Shown one piece after another: positions 37,204-46,365 of a DNA stretch of 64,000 nucleotides (the first letter of the stretch is position 1; each line of letters opens with the position of its first letter). Under the pieces are notes generated by a model. That model was not told where the DNA came from. It made no database searches and saw only the letters and a program-made list of their open reading frames with translations. The translations under genes and the position numbers were made by a program. This DNA is from an uncultured Gammaproteobacteria bacterium (GTDB lineage Bacteria; Pseudomonadota; Gammaproteobacteria; Eutrophobiales; Eutrophobiaceae): NCBI GenBank assembly GCA_943788815.1, contig CALSRS010000001.1:1859501-1923500 (forward strand), read 5' to 3'.

Positions 37204-40200
37204 ATGAAATCGTTCATCAAGATATTTGGCATACTTTTCGGCCTGGTAATCGTCGCGCTGGCAGCTATTATTATTTATATATCCACACTGGATCCCAATG
37301 ATTACAAGGCCATGATTGCTGATGGTTTTGAAGAGGAAACAGGCCGGGAAATGTCTATCAATGGAGATGTTGTGGTCACCATTTATCCGTGGCTCGGAGT
37401 GGAAATCAACGACGTTACTATCGGTAATGCCCCTGGGTTTGGAGATATGCCTTTCCTGCAACTGCGACATGCCATGGTCAGGTTGAAACTTATGCCATTG
37501 CTACAGGAAAAATACGAGATCGATACCGTTCGTGTGCATGGCCTGGCTATCAACCTGATGAAAGACGCATCTGGCAGGACTAATTGGGATGACATGGCGG
37601 AAGACATGTCTGGGCGGGAAAGTTCTGATACCACATTGTCGCTTGCGGCAATCGTATTGGGAGGTGTAGATATTCGAGATACCAGTCTGACATGGGATGA
37701 CCAGTCTACGGGAACACGATCCGCCATTTCTAATCTGCAAATGACCACCGGTGAACTGGTCTACGGTGAACCCATCGATCTAAATATGACCTTTGATGCG
37801 GTATCTAATCAGCCGGAGCTGGTAGCAGATGTAGCTTTAAGCAGTACATTGAATTATGACCTGGACAACGAGATCTATGATATTGCACCATTGAATTTTA
37901 CTACGATGCTTGTTGGCCCAAACGTTCCGCAAAATTCTACAGACATTACTCTTAACAGCGCCATTCGTGTCGATCTTGGAAGTGACTCTTTGGTTATCAA
38001 TGACCTGAATTTTTCCGCATTGGGTACCCGGCTTACCGGCGAGGTCCAGGCCATTAGGATTCGCAACGGCGAACCAACAGTGCAAACGGATATTAATCTG
38101 ACAGGTAATGACCTGGCGTTACTCTTTAAAGTAGCAGAAATTGAACCGTTGGCAACGCAACTGGCCAGTCTGAATGACAGGGCGTTCAGTTTTAATGCTG
38201 CGATTACTGCAGACATGGAAAGTGATGAGATGACTATCTCAAATATGCAGGCCAGCATGATTGGTTCGCAATTTACCGCTGCTCTGAGTACCCGTGGTCT
38301 GCAATCAGATTCTGCCGCGATCATAGGTGAGGTCTCCGCTAGTGGTCCTGACTTACCAATGCTGCTACAGGTATTGGGACAGTTACAGGGGGGTGCCGAT
38401 TCCAGTCTGTCGCAACTGGCTACACAAATACAAAATGTTAGAAACCGCCAGTTTAATTTTTCTGCGGATATTGATGCTGATATGGGTGGTGGTGATTTTG
38501 ATATTTCCGGTCTAAACGCCAGTCTATTGGGATCAGATATCTCCGGGGATATTATTGCCTCGGCAATGAATTCATCAGCGCCAACTATTCGCGGTAATCT
38601 CAATGCGGCGGGTCCAGACTTACCTTCATTGATGCAATTACTGGGACAGATCCAGGGCGGCGCAGATTCATCGTTGACCACTTATGGCAGGCAGTTGGCC
38701 AGTATGTCTAATAAGGCCTATACCATTGAAACCCGTTTCGATGCCAATATGACAAATGGAGACATCAATATTCCTGCGCTTTCTATCAATGCCCTGGGGA
38801 TACGGATAAACGGAAATCTGGTAGCTAACGATATGCAACGAGATAATGGCTCTATTAATGGGCAGTTGGCCTTGTCAGGTAGTCAGATCGGGCCTTTCCT
38901 CAAAGCGATTGACCAGGCTGATCTGGGTGAGGTGATGCAATCTATCAACCTGAGTGCGGCAATTAACGGCACGAGAACCAATTTAAACGTTAGCCCCCTG
39001 GATCTAAAGCTGGTATTTGCCGGGGAGCAGATACCTAATTCCCCGGTGGAAATGAATCTGTCTGCCAACTCCAGGCTAAACCTTGAGACCGAGTCCTTAA
39101 ACCTGAATAATTTTCAAATTGCCGGTCTTGGTTTGAATGTAAGAGGTAATATCAGCGCAGAACAAATCTTTGGTGCGCGGCAATACCAGGGAGATATTGA
39201 GGTTGCGCCTTTCAGTTTTTGCCAGCTCATGCGTCAGTTAAACCAGGATCCTCCTGATACCGCAGATAACCGTGCCTATACTAATGTCGCACTATCAACT
39301 GCGTTTGATGGTTCAGCCAATCATATGAATGTTAGTCGTCTTGCCATGACCCTGGATGAATCGAAATTGAATGGTACCTTATCGATAACAGATTTTGAAA
39401 ACTCAGCGGTGAGCTTCGGAATAGACATAGATAAGATAAATGCAGATCGATATTTACCACCCGCTGATGGTGACCAGCAACGGCCATTGACACCAGAGAC
39501 CGCAGTCGGTGCAGCAGCTCAGTTACCGTTGGAAACCTTGCGTTCATTAAATACCCAGGGTGAATTAAAGATCGGACAATTAATCATCTCCAACGCAAAG
39601 GTATCCGATGTAGTTCTGGCTATGAATGCCAAGGATGGGCAGATCAAGCTGTCACCGGTATCAGCAAATCTTTATGAAGGTAGTTATCGAGGTGATATCA
39701 GCCTGAACGCAACATCAGATCAGCCGACTATGAGTTTTGACTCCGCACTTCAGGGGATTAACATTGATCCATTAATGGTAGACGTGTTTGGTGCGTCCAG
39801 TGTTAGTGGTACAGGGAATATGGAATTAAAGGTCACTGCCAGCGGTATCGATACACCAGGTATGATTAAAAATCTAAATGGGAATGGCAAAATATTTCTT
39901 GAAGATGGTGTATTACAGGGAGTGGATGTGGCCAGGGTCCTGGCCCAGGTGGAGATCATGATCCGTAACCGCAGACCCATGCAGATCGACAGGGGTGAAC
40001 AGACGCCGTTTGATACCTTTTCCAGTACCCTGGATATCAGGGGTGGTGTTGTTAGAAGTAATGATCTGGCAATCAAGGCGCCGGGAATTCAGGTCACAGG
40101 TCAAGGGACAGTGATCAACTTGAATAACAACAACATTAATTACGACATGATAGCCTCCGCAGACCAGGGGACAGCTACCCGGGGAGAGGAACAATATGAT

Positions 40201-40491
40201 ATTGGTGGTTATAGTATTCCCATTAAATGTTCCGGCAATGCCAGTGACCCCAGTTGTCTACCCAATGTGGAAAAGATTATCGCCGAGGTAGTACAACGAG
40301 AAGTCCAAAAGCAGATCGGCAACGTTTTGCAAAGGGCACTGGGTGTTGAAGTCCCAGCAACACAGCCACAGCAAGCAACTGATCCTGCGACGCAACCACA
40401 ACAACAGACCCAGCCACAACAACAAACCCAGCCGGTAGATCCCGCCGAAGAAATTCTAAACAGAGCACTGGAAGGTATATTCGGCCGCTAG
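37204..40491 (+). CDS. AsmA-family protein with internal repeats
   Basis: 1095 residues. One N-terminal membrane helix (IKIFGILFGLVIVALAAIII) anchors a large periplasmic domain. The AsmA N-terminal domain (TGREMSINGDVVVTIYPWLG, NAPGFGDMPFL) and C-terminal AsmA_2 region (LNGNGKIFLEDGVLQGVDVA) are clear. Between residues about 317 and 580 three tandem copies of an 88-90-residue unit occur, marked by SLNDRAFSFNA, VRNRQFNFSAD and MSNKAYTIETR and by the repeated ASGPDLPMLLQVLGQLQGGA / AAGPDLPSLMQLLGQIQGGA. The tail is Gln/Pro-rich. AsmA-like proteins move phospholipids toward the outer membrane. Confidence 0.92.
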   Translation: MKSFIKIFGILFGLVIVALAAIIIYISTLDPNDYKAMIADGFEEETGREMSINGDVVVTIYPWLGVEINDVTIGNAPGFGDMPFLQLRHAMVRLKLMPLLQEKYEIDTVRVHGLAINLMKDASGRTNWDDMAEDMSGRESSDTTLSLAAIVLGGVDIRDTSLTWDDQSTGTRSAISNLQMTTGELVYGEPIDLNMTFDAVSNQPELVADVALSSTLNYDLDNEIYDIAPLNFTTMLVGPNVPQNSTDITLNSAIRVDLGSDSLVINDLNFSALGTRLTGEVQAIRIRNGEPTVQTDINLTGNDLALLFKVAEIEPLATQLASLNDRAFSFNAAITADMESDEMTISNMQASMIGSQFTAALSTRGLQSDSAAIIGEVSASGPDLPMLLQVLGQLQGGADSSLSQLATQIQNVRNRQFNFSADIDADMGGGDFDISGLNASLLGSDISGDIIASAMNSSAPTIRGNLNAAGPDLPSLMQLLGQIQGGADSSLTTYGRQLASMSNKAYTIETRFDANMTNGDINIPALSINALGIRINGNLVANDMQRDNGSINGQLALSGSQIGPFLKAIDQADLGEVMQSINLSAAINGTRTNLNVSPLDLKLVFAGEQIPNSPVEMNLSANSRLNLETESLNLNNFQIAGLGLNVRGNISAEQIFGARQYQGDIEVAPFSFCQLMRQLNQDPPDTADNRAYTNVALSTAFDGSANHMNVSRLAMTLDESKLNGTLSITDFENSAVSFGIDIDKINADRYLPPADGDQQRPLTPETAVGAAAQLPLETLRSLNTQGELKIGQLIISNAKVSDVVLAMNAKDGQIKLSPVSANLYEGSYRGDISLNATSDQPTMSFDSALQGINIDPLMVDVFGASSVSGTGNMELKVTASGIDTPGMIKNLNGNGKIFLEDGVLQGVDVARVLAQVEIMIRNRRPMQIDRGEQTPFDTFSSTLDIRGGVVRSNDLAIKAPGIQVTGQGTVINLNNNNINYDMIASADQGTATRGEEQYDIGGYSIPIKCSGNASDPSCLPNVEKIIAEVVQREVQKQIGNVLQRALGVEVPATQPQQATDPATQPQQQTQPQQQTQPVDPAEEILNRALEGIFGR

Positions 40492-40493
40492 TC

Positions 40494-41057
40494 ATGGGGT
40501 ATCCCCGGATCCTGCTAGTACTGATACTGGTTCATTTCCATGCCTATGGTGGCGAAGTCCTTAATACCCAGGCCTCTTATGAAAAATCAGAATTCCATAT
40601 CATCACTTCCATGGTGATAAAGGGAGATAGCCAACAGGTTTTTGATATATTGACGGATTATCAGCAGTTGGCACAAGTCAGCGAAATCGTCCTCAGTTCG
40701 CATAAAATAACAGAAAATAGATCGCTGGAAGATGGGCCCATCCGGGTAGGTATCAACACCAGGACATGTGTCCTGTTTTTTTGTTTTAAAGCCCGCATCG
40801 TAGAAGATGTGGAAATCCTTAATGAGGTTACGCTCAAGGCTGTCATCGTTCCGGAATTAAGCGACTTCAAATCAGGGGAAATTATTATTCAGGTACTGGA
40901 CTACCCGGACAATCAGACTCTAGTAAGTTTTGAAAGCCGATTTACACCGGATTTCTGGGTGCCGCCCATTATTGGGCCTATGATCATCAAACGCAAAACG
41001 ATACAGACAAGCACACATACTATATTTCAGATTGAGAAGTTATTAAATAGTGAGTGA
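40494..41057 (+). CDS. Exported SRPBCC (START-like) domain protein
   Basis: 187 residues. The N-terminus MGYPRILLVLILVHFHAYGG is a signal peptide; the rest is a SRPBCC/polyketide-cyclase-like fold: SMVIKGDSQQVFDILTDYQQ (first strand and helix), VLSSHKITENR, CFKARIVEDVEIL and FESRFTPDFWVPPIIGP before a long C-terminal helix. Such proteins bind hydrophobic ligands in a cavity. Being 2 bases after asmA and overlapping mutY, it may share lipid-related duty with the AsmA protein; that link is inference. Confidence 0.8.
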   Translation: MGYPRILLVLILVHFHAYGGEVLNTQASYEKSEFHIITSMVIKGDSQQVFDILTDYQQLAQVSEIVLSSHKITENRSLEDGPIRVGINTRTCVLFFCFKARIVEDVEILNEVTLKAVIVPELSDFKSGEIIIQVLDYPDNQTLVSFESRFTPDFWVPPIIGPMIIKRKTIQTSTHTIFQIEKLLNSE

Positions 41058-42087
41058 GTTTTCCAGCAGGATCCTAAAGTGGTTCGATACCGCAGGACGC
41101 CATGACCTTCCCTGGCAAATTGATCCCTCGCCTTATCGAGTCTGGGTGTCCGAAATTATGTTACAACAGACACAAGTTAAAACGGTCATACCTTATTATT
41201 TGAAATTTATGGAACGGTTTCCTGATATTAATCACCTTGCTGATGCCGAGCTGGATGAAGTTCTGCACCTTTGGTCAGGATTAGGTTATTACGCTCGGGC
41301 AAGAAATCTGCACAGGTCAGCAGTAAAAATTATTAAGGAGCATAAGGGAAAGTTTCCATGTGATATTGAATCGCTTATTCAGTTGCCAGGTATAGGTAAA
41401 TCTACTGCCGGCGCAATCCTGTCACTTAGTATGAAGCAGCGTCATCCAATTCTGGATGGCAATGTAAAGCGGGTATTAACGCGCCACCGAGGAATTAAAG
41501 GGTGGCCTGGAGAAAAAAAGATTGAAAATAAGTTATGGCAACTTGCTGAAGAGCTAACACCAGTAAGGCGAGTTGCAGCATATACCCAGGCGGTGATGGA
41601 TCTTGGCGCAACCGTTTGTACTCGCAGTCGTCCAACATGTAGCGAGTGTCCCGTGATGCAAAACTGTTTTGCCTATCAACATAATCAACAATCGGTTCTT
41701 CCATCAAAGCGAATAAAAAAAGCCTTGCCGGTAAAAAAAGCCATATTTGCCATCATTAAAAATCAAAAGGGCGAGGTCTTACTGGAAAAGCGCCCCCCTG
41801 TGGGTATTTGGGGAGGCCTGTGGAGTTTGCCCGAGTGCCCCATTGATGAAAATGTCACCATATGGATTGAAAATCAGTTTGGCTTCAGGGTCAGTGCGTT
41901 TGAAGAGAAAAATAATCTACGCCATACCTTCAGCCATTTTCATCTGGATATATTGCCGGTACACGTGACCTTAAAATCATTTACCAGTGTTATTAAAGAC
42001 AATGACGAAATATACTGGTATAAACCAGAGAATAAATTAAGTAAAGGTATCGCCACTCCAGTGGCAAAACTGCTACAAGACCTGTAA
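41050..42087 (+). CDS. mutY: A/G-specific adenine DNA glycosylase
   Basis: 345-residue enzyme that removes adenine mispaired with 8-oxoguanine. Catalytic Glu is in [10 protein letters not shown], the helix-hairpin-helix is [16 protein letters not shown] with Asp in [15 protein letters not shown], and the Fe-S cluster ligands follow the C-x6-C-x2-C-x5-C spacing in [25 protein letters not shown]-like C-terminal domain ([20 protein letters not shown]) recognises the oxidised base. GTG start overlapping the previous gene by 8 bases. mutY-yggX is a well-known gammaproteobacterial pair. Confidence 0.96.
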   Translation: MSEFSSRILKWFDTAGRHDLPWQIDPSPYRVWVSEIMLQQTQVKTVIPYYLKFMERFPDINHLADAELDEVLHLWSGLGYYARARNLHRSAVKIIKEHKGKFPCDIESLIQLPGIGKSTAGAILSLSMKQRHPILDGNVKRVLTRHRGIKGWPGEKKIENKLWQLAEELTPVRRVAAYTQAVMDLGATVCTRSRPTCSECPVMQNCFAYQHNQQSVLPSKRIKKALPVKKAIFAIIKNQKGEVLLEKRPPVGIWGGLWSLPECPIDENVTIWIENQFGFRVSAFEEKNNLRHTFSHFHLDILPVHVTLKSFTSVIKDNDEIYWYKPENKLSKGIATPVAKLLQDL

Positions 42088-42104
42088 TCATTCAGAGGAA
42101 ATCA

Positions 42105-42377
42105 ATGTCAAACAAAGTCAATTGTATGAAACTTAACAAGGAAGCCGACGGCCTTGCCGCACAACCCTATCCGGGTGATCTGGGCAAAAGGATATTTGAG
42201 AACATTTCGCAAGAAGCCTGGAGGATGTGGCTGTCACATCAGACCATGTTAATAAATGAATATCGCCTGTCATTAATCGAGCCAAAATCAAGGAAATTCC
42301 TCGAAAAGGAGATGGAAAAATATTTCTTTGGTGGAGGATCAGAGATTCCAGAAGAGTTCGTTCCACCAGAAAGTTAG
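42105..42377 (+). CDS. yggX: Probable Fe(2+)-trafficking protein YggX
   Basis: 90 residues: [24 protein letters not shown] and [19 protein letters not shown] are the family blocks; the N-terminal Cys is kept. YggX protects Fe-S clusters, including that of MutY, from oxidative damage and is under SoxRS control in enterobacteria. It follows mutY after 17 bases with Shine-Dalgarno AGAGGA. A tRNA-Phe gene follows. Confidence 0.94.
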   Translation: MSNKVNCMKLNKEADGLAAQPYPGDLGKRIFENISQEAWRMWLSHQTMLINEYRLSLIEPKSRKFLEKEMEKYFFGGGSEIPEEFVPPES

Positions 42378-42474
42378 CCTAACTTGACGAACGCGCTTTC
42401 TATCTGTTTAATACGCGTTTCGCGGTTAATCACCTAATATCTTGTCACGAAAAAAGTAAATCGTTATCAAATAT

Positions 42475-42550
<76 letters not shown>

Positions 42551-42599
42551 TTCTTGCATTCATATGGGCAACATCAGTTTTCCTGTTTAAAACAGCAAT

Positions 42600-43016
42600 T
42601 CAACCCCAGCCCCCTAATTTAAAGTCCGAGTCATAATTAACCAGTCCAGTAAATTGCTTGTTAAATTCATAACCAAGTCTGACTCTGTATTCTTCATCTG
42701 TATCCCAGTGCCAGTCAAAATGTATTCTCTTTGTAAGCTGATGATCATTTTGCAATTGGAGCCTAAATTCTCCATCTGTATCCACCCTAATATTAGACTC
42801 CATGAAAAAAGGCAGTACGTAGTTTATTCCAGCTATACCCTTGGCTTTATCTTGAACTTCATCTCCTTCAACATTAAAACCTAAAAACAAACCAAAAAAA
42901 CGAGTTAAACGTCGTTCATAATCTATATCAATTTCAAATTCATTATGAAAGTCATAATCAAATTCCAGGTTAAAGTTATTACGGGCATTCATCGCCCATA
43001 ATTCTCCTGAAACCAT
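42600..43016 (-). CDS. Beta-barrel-like outer membrane fragment downstream of the multicopper oxidase
   Basis: 138 residues from ATG 43016 with alternating aromatic/charged strands (FNLEFDYDFHNEFEIDIDYE, LPFFMESNIRVDTDGEFRLQ, HFDWHWDTDEEYRVRLGYE), the look of an outer-membrane barrel. It has no signal peptide. The frame is open upstream for 26 more codons right up to the TAA of the multicopper oxidase and is in the same frame, with peptide-like sequence (QLLESQHLPWFAFANIGL). So this is probably the tail of a longer oxidase-barrel protein cut by a stop codon, or a CopB-like gene that lost its 5' end. It may not be made independently. Confidence 0.55.
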   Translation of the reverse strand: MVSGELWAMNARNNFNLEFDYDFHNEFEIDIDYERRLTRFFGLFLGFNVEGDEVQDKAKGIAGINYVLPFFMESNIRVDTDGEFRLQLQNDHQLTKRIHFDWHWDTDEEYRVRLGYEFNKQFTGLVNYDSDFKLGGWG

Positions 43017-43094
43017 GTTAGATTGAAGACCAATGTTAGCGAAGGCAAACCAGGGAAGATGTTGAGATTCAAGTAATTGTTTAAAGCCGACAGA

Positions 43095-44642
43095 TTATGA
43101 ATTGATGTCAGAATCATCATAACTAATAACAGCCGCCATACCTGATTTCATATGGTAAAGATTATGACAGTGCAAAAACCAGTCTCTCTCATCATTTGCA
43201 TCAAATTCTATTTCAACTGTCTGCATTTGAGGAACATTAACGGTGTGTTTTAATGGGGAATAATTCCCCTGACCATTATCTACCCTAAAAAAATGACCAT
43301 GAAAGTGTATAGGGTGTTTCATCATAGTAGTATTGACGAGTTTCAACCTTATTTTTTCGCCTTTTTTGATAATGATCTTTTCACTCTCGGATAAAATCAG
43401 ATCATTCAATGACCAGACATAACGTTCCATACTACCAGTAAGCTTAAGTTCTATTTCTCTAATACTTTTATTATCTTCAGGCTCAAATGGAGTGATCGAA
43501 CGTAGCCCATAATATTCAATCAATTCACTATTAGATTGACGCATTAAATGTTGACTATGGTCCATGTTAGGATCCATTGGTTGTGTTTCCATCGCAGACA
43601 TAATCTGAGGCTTGTCATGCATACTATGGTCGACCATGTATAAGTCTGGTTTTGATAAATCCTTTACGTTAGTAATATCTCCACTACCGAAATATACTGA
43701 TGCATATCCTGTCACATCCTCAGATGTTGCTCGAAATTCAAAGCCCCCCGGTCCTTCGGGCAAAGTAACCATGACATCGTAAGTTTCTGCAATGGCAATT
43801 TGTAGTTTGTCTACCTGGTAAGGCTCTATAGGCATCCCGTCCATTTCAACAATGGTCATATTGCCGCCTGAATAATTGAGATAAAAATAACTAGATGCCG
43901 CAGCATTAATTATCCTGAGTCTTACCGTGTCTCCAGGTTTTACGTCACTCATCCATGATGACTCTTTACCATTAACTAGAAAAGCATCATAAGCAACATC
44001 TGAAATATCCATAGGCCCCATCCGAGATAGGGCACCATTTATTCGGTTTTGAATTGCAATCTGTCCATTTTTTAACACCTCCTGCCATGACTGAACGGTA
44101 TCCTTTTTAAAGGCATAGTAATGATCATTGCGTTTTAAGTTTCGCATGACATCTTTGGGATTTTCATTTGTCCAGTCGGAAAATACCAAAACTTTTTCCA
44201 GGTCATACTCATAGCGAGGTTGTTTATCTTTAAATATCAAGGCACCGTAAATTCCTCTTTGTTCCTGCAAATCAGTATGAGAGTGATACCAGTAAGTCCC
44301 TGAATGTTTTATCTCAAATTCATAGGTAAATGATTCGTTGGGTGGGATTGGAAGCGTGTTTAAATAAGGGACGCCATCTTGATCATAGGGAAGGAGAACG
44401 CCATGCCAGTGAATAGAAGTTTCCACATCCATGTGATTGTTGAAAGTTACCTGTAAAGAATCGCCAATCATTGCTTCAATGGTTGGCGCAGGAATTTGAT
44501 TGTTGATAGCCATAGCCTGAATATTTTCCCCGGTAATATTCATTTCTTGATAATCAACATCAAAACTATACTTAGCAACACTGGAAAAACAGGCTGTTGA
44601 GATAAAACATAACAGTGTAAAACATAGAATACGAATAGACAT
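43095..44642 (-). CDS. copA: Multicopper oxidase (CopA-like), exported
   Basis: 515 residues from ATG 44642, which has GGAGG 9 bases upstream; an open frame to 44696 adds 18 unlikely residues. Signal peptide MSIRILCFTLLCFISTACFS. All four copper motifs are present: SIHWHGVLLPYDQDG, GTYWYHSHTDLQEQRG, HPIHFHGHFF and FLHCHNLYHMKSGM. A Met/His-rich loop (DPNMDHSQHLM) resembles copper-binding loops of CopA/PcoA. It probably oxidises Cu(I) in the periplasm. It follows a Met/Cys-rich small protein, and its frame continues past the TAA at 43095 into a barrel-like tail. Confidence 0.88.
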   Translation of the reverse strand: MSIRILCFTLLCFISTACFSSVAKYSFDVDYQEMNITGENIQAMAINNQIPAPTIEAMIGDSLQVTFNNHMDVETSIHWHGVLLPYDQDGVPYLNTLPIPPNESFTYEFEIKHSGTYWYHSHTDLQEQRGIYGALIFKDKQPRYEYDLEKVLVFSDWTNENPKDVMRNLKRNDHYYAFKKDTVQSWQEVLKNGQIAIQNRINGALSRMGPMDISDVAYDAFLVNGKESSWMSDVKPGDTVRLRIINAAASSYFYLNYSGGNMTIVEMDGMPIEPYQVDKLQIAIAETYDVMVTLPEGPGGFEFRATSEDVTGYASVYFGSGDITNVKDLSKPDLYMVDHSMHDKPQIMSAMETQPMDPNMDHSQHLMRQSNSELIEYYGLRSITPFEPEDNKSIREIELKLTGSMERYVWSLNDLILSESEKIIIKKGEKIRLKLVNTTMMKHPIHFHGHFFRVDNGQGNYSPLKHTVNVPQMQTVEIEFDANDERDWFLHCHNLYHMKSGMAAVISYDDSDINS

Positions 44643-44715
44643 TATTAAAAACCTCCATTGCATAATAGGCATTAAGAAATACCTATAAAATTTCAAATTG
44701 AATTACTGCAATGAG

Positions 44716-45039
44716 TTAGGCTTTTGGGGGCCGGTATATCTGTCTGAGGAAATTAGAAGGGTGTAAATTGGGTTGATATACAAAAGAGTTATTAATCGAT
44801 TTAATATTGTGCTGGATATAGTTTGATGTCATGTTACTAAATGACATGCACATTGCAAAATTACAGTCACTGCAATCGAATGAGTCAACTGGTTGGACCA
44901 TGTCATGACAGTTCATATCATTCATAGATTCCATATCTGCTGACATCATTGGACAATCAAAACTCATAACAGGTGCTACAAAACTAAATGTTATTGTTAT
45001 AAGTAGCAGGGAGGCTAGTTTTTTGTAATATCTTTTCAT
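44716..45039 (-). CDS. Small Met/Cys-rich exported protein, probable copper binding (CopL-like)
   Basis: 107 residues. Signal peptide KKLASLLLITITFSFVAPVMS is followed by CPMMSADMESMNDMNCHDM and DSFDCSDCNFAMCMSFSNM, so Met, Cys and His are dense in the first 60 mature residues, a copper-chelating pattern. It is located 73 bases before the multicopper oxidase on the same strand. CopL-type leader proteins precede copAB in Xanthomonas with similar features, but I cannot show homology. Function as a periplasmic copper binder is inference. Confidence 0.65.
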   Translation of the reverse strand: MKRYYKKLASLLLITITFSFVAPVMSFDCPMMSADMESMNDMNCHDMVQPVDSFDCSDCNFAMCMSFSNMTSNYIQHNIKSINNSFVYQPNLHPSNFLRQIYRPPKA

Positions 45040-45402
45040 ATCAAGGGAACAGTCTATGACAAAATATTTATGATTGCGAAGATTGATAACAAGTTTTTTA
45101 TTAATGCCACTTTGGGTCGAATCAGAAATTAATGTGGCAAAAATGGCTCAAATCGAAATAGCATAAGATATTAGTGAACCAAATTTGTATCTTTTGGCGT
45201 TTAGCTAACGTCGTAAGTAACTGAATTTACGTATTTCTAGTTAATTTAAATTCCAGTTGGAAACCCTCGTGTCTATAGTTCAATTCTGGCCTAGACACTA
45301 CACGCGCCCATCCACCTATTTTGTTGCATGCTACTTAAACTGACGTGTATTCTGTAATCAGAATTGTTAATAGATTTTTGAAGATATAGGGGAAAGTTAA
45401 TA
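45040..45402. other. Intergenic region with a decayed tRNA-Phe 3' fragment
   Basis: 363 bases without a gene. At 45259-45300 the sequence follows the anticodon-to-CCA half of tRNA-Phe: GGAAACCCTCGTGTC against GAAAATCCTCGTGTC, then AGTTCAATTCTG against AGTTCGATTCTG, ending CACTA. No 5' half is present and the T stem is broken, so it is a remnant, not a tRNA. The rest is AT-rich and probably holds the promoters of the diverging neighbours. Confidence 0.65.
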
Positions 45403-46053
45403 ATGAACAGATACGCCTGGGTTTTACTATTACTTTGCTTCGTGCTATCTACAGCATACGGTCAAGATTATGAAGCGACCAAACAAGAGGCTGAAAAAGG
45501 TAATGTTGCCGCTCAAGTTGAATTAGGTCTCATGTACAACACCGGAGAGGGTGTTGCTAGAGATGATGCCGAAGCGCTCAAGTGGTACACACTAGCAGCT
45601 GAGCAAGGCGATGCTCAGGGTCAAAATAATCTGGGTAATATGTATCGAGAGGGGGAGGGCGGTCCTAAAAATGATGTCGAAGCGGTTAAGTGGTACACAT
45701 TATCTGCAATACAAGGTCATGCTAGTGCTCAAAACCATCTGGGTTACAATTATTACATTGGGGCAGGCGTTCCAAAAAATGATGCCGAAGCGATTAAGTG
45801 GTACAAACTAGCAGTAGTACAAGGCCATGCCCATTCCCAATATAATCTGGGTGTCATGTACGCCAATGGCGAGGGCGTTCCTGAGAATGCAGTCATGGCC
45901 TATGTGTGGTATTCACTTTCAGCTGCCCAGGGTTTTAGACTTGCTACTGAAGACGTTGATACGATTAAAGCCAAACTATCACAAGATCAGCTAGCCGAGG
46001 CCAAGAAGATAGCCTCCCGTTGTTTAGAATCAAAGTATATGGATTGTAATTAA
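45403..46053 (+). CDS. Exported Sel1-repeat protein
   Basis: 216 residues: a signal peptide (RYAWVLLLLCFVLSTAYGQ) and four Sel1-like 36-residue repeats, e.g. AAQVELGLMYNTGEGVARDD followed by AEALKWYTLAAEQG, AQGQNNLGNMYREGEGGPKN, ASAQNHLGYNYYIGAGVPKN and AHSQYNLGVMYANGEGVPEN. The C-terminus (AEAKKIASRCLESKYMDC) has two Cys. Sel1 solenoids are protein-binding scaffolds; the partner is unknown. It stands alone beside the copper island. Confidence 0.88.
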   Translation: MNRYAWVLLLLCFVLSTAYGQDYEATKQEAEKGNVAAQVELGLMYNTGEGVARDDAEALKWYTLAAEQGDAQGQNNLGNMYREGEGGPKNDVEAVKWYTLSAIQGHASAQNHLGYNYYIGAGVPKNDAEAIKWYKLAVVQGHAHSQYNLGVMYANGEGVPENAVMAYVWYSLSAAQGFRLATEDVDTIKAKLSQDQLAEAKKIASRCLESKYMDCN

Positions 46054-46365
46054 TTATCAGGCAGGAAAAATGAGATTCTCACGGTCAAGGCACGATTTTC
46101 AAAATATTATAATCCGTTCTTATAACCAAGATTAGATATGTCAGTAAATAAATCATCCATCAATGTGATGGGATGAGATGTTTAGTTGCGCAGGCTTTGT
46201 GAGTCATTGTATTTGCAGGTTTCAATATTAATAATATTTTATTAAACGATGCGGCCTGTCGAAGATCAATATTTCTAATGTAGACCAGGTCTATATTGTT
46301 TTGAGTGCTACTATTGCCTGCTATTCATTAGCTATATTAAATTATTTTAACGAGGGAGAGACTTG
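46054..46365. other. Intergenic region with an operator-like palindrome
   Basis: 312 AT-rich bases without a gene. The one clear element is TAGACC-A-GGTCTA at 46281-46293, a perfect 6+6 palindrome about 73 bases before the CMD-fold lipoprotein gene. It resembles TetR-family operators of the TAGACC...GGTCTA type. Shine-Dalgarno GAGGGAGAG lies at the end of the region. Confidence 0.5.

Noticed and set aside
44643-44696. 18-residue N-terminal extension of the multicopper oxidase
   Set aside because: ATG 44642 has a strong GGAGG site and starts a proper signal peptide; the upstream part would place a charged stretch before it.
45259-45300. A second functional tRNA gene
   Set aside because: Only the 3' half is recognisable, the T stem does not pair, and there is no D-arm or acceptor partner.
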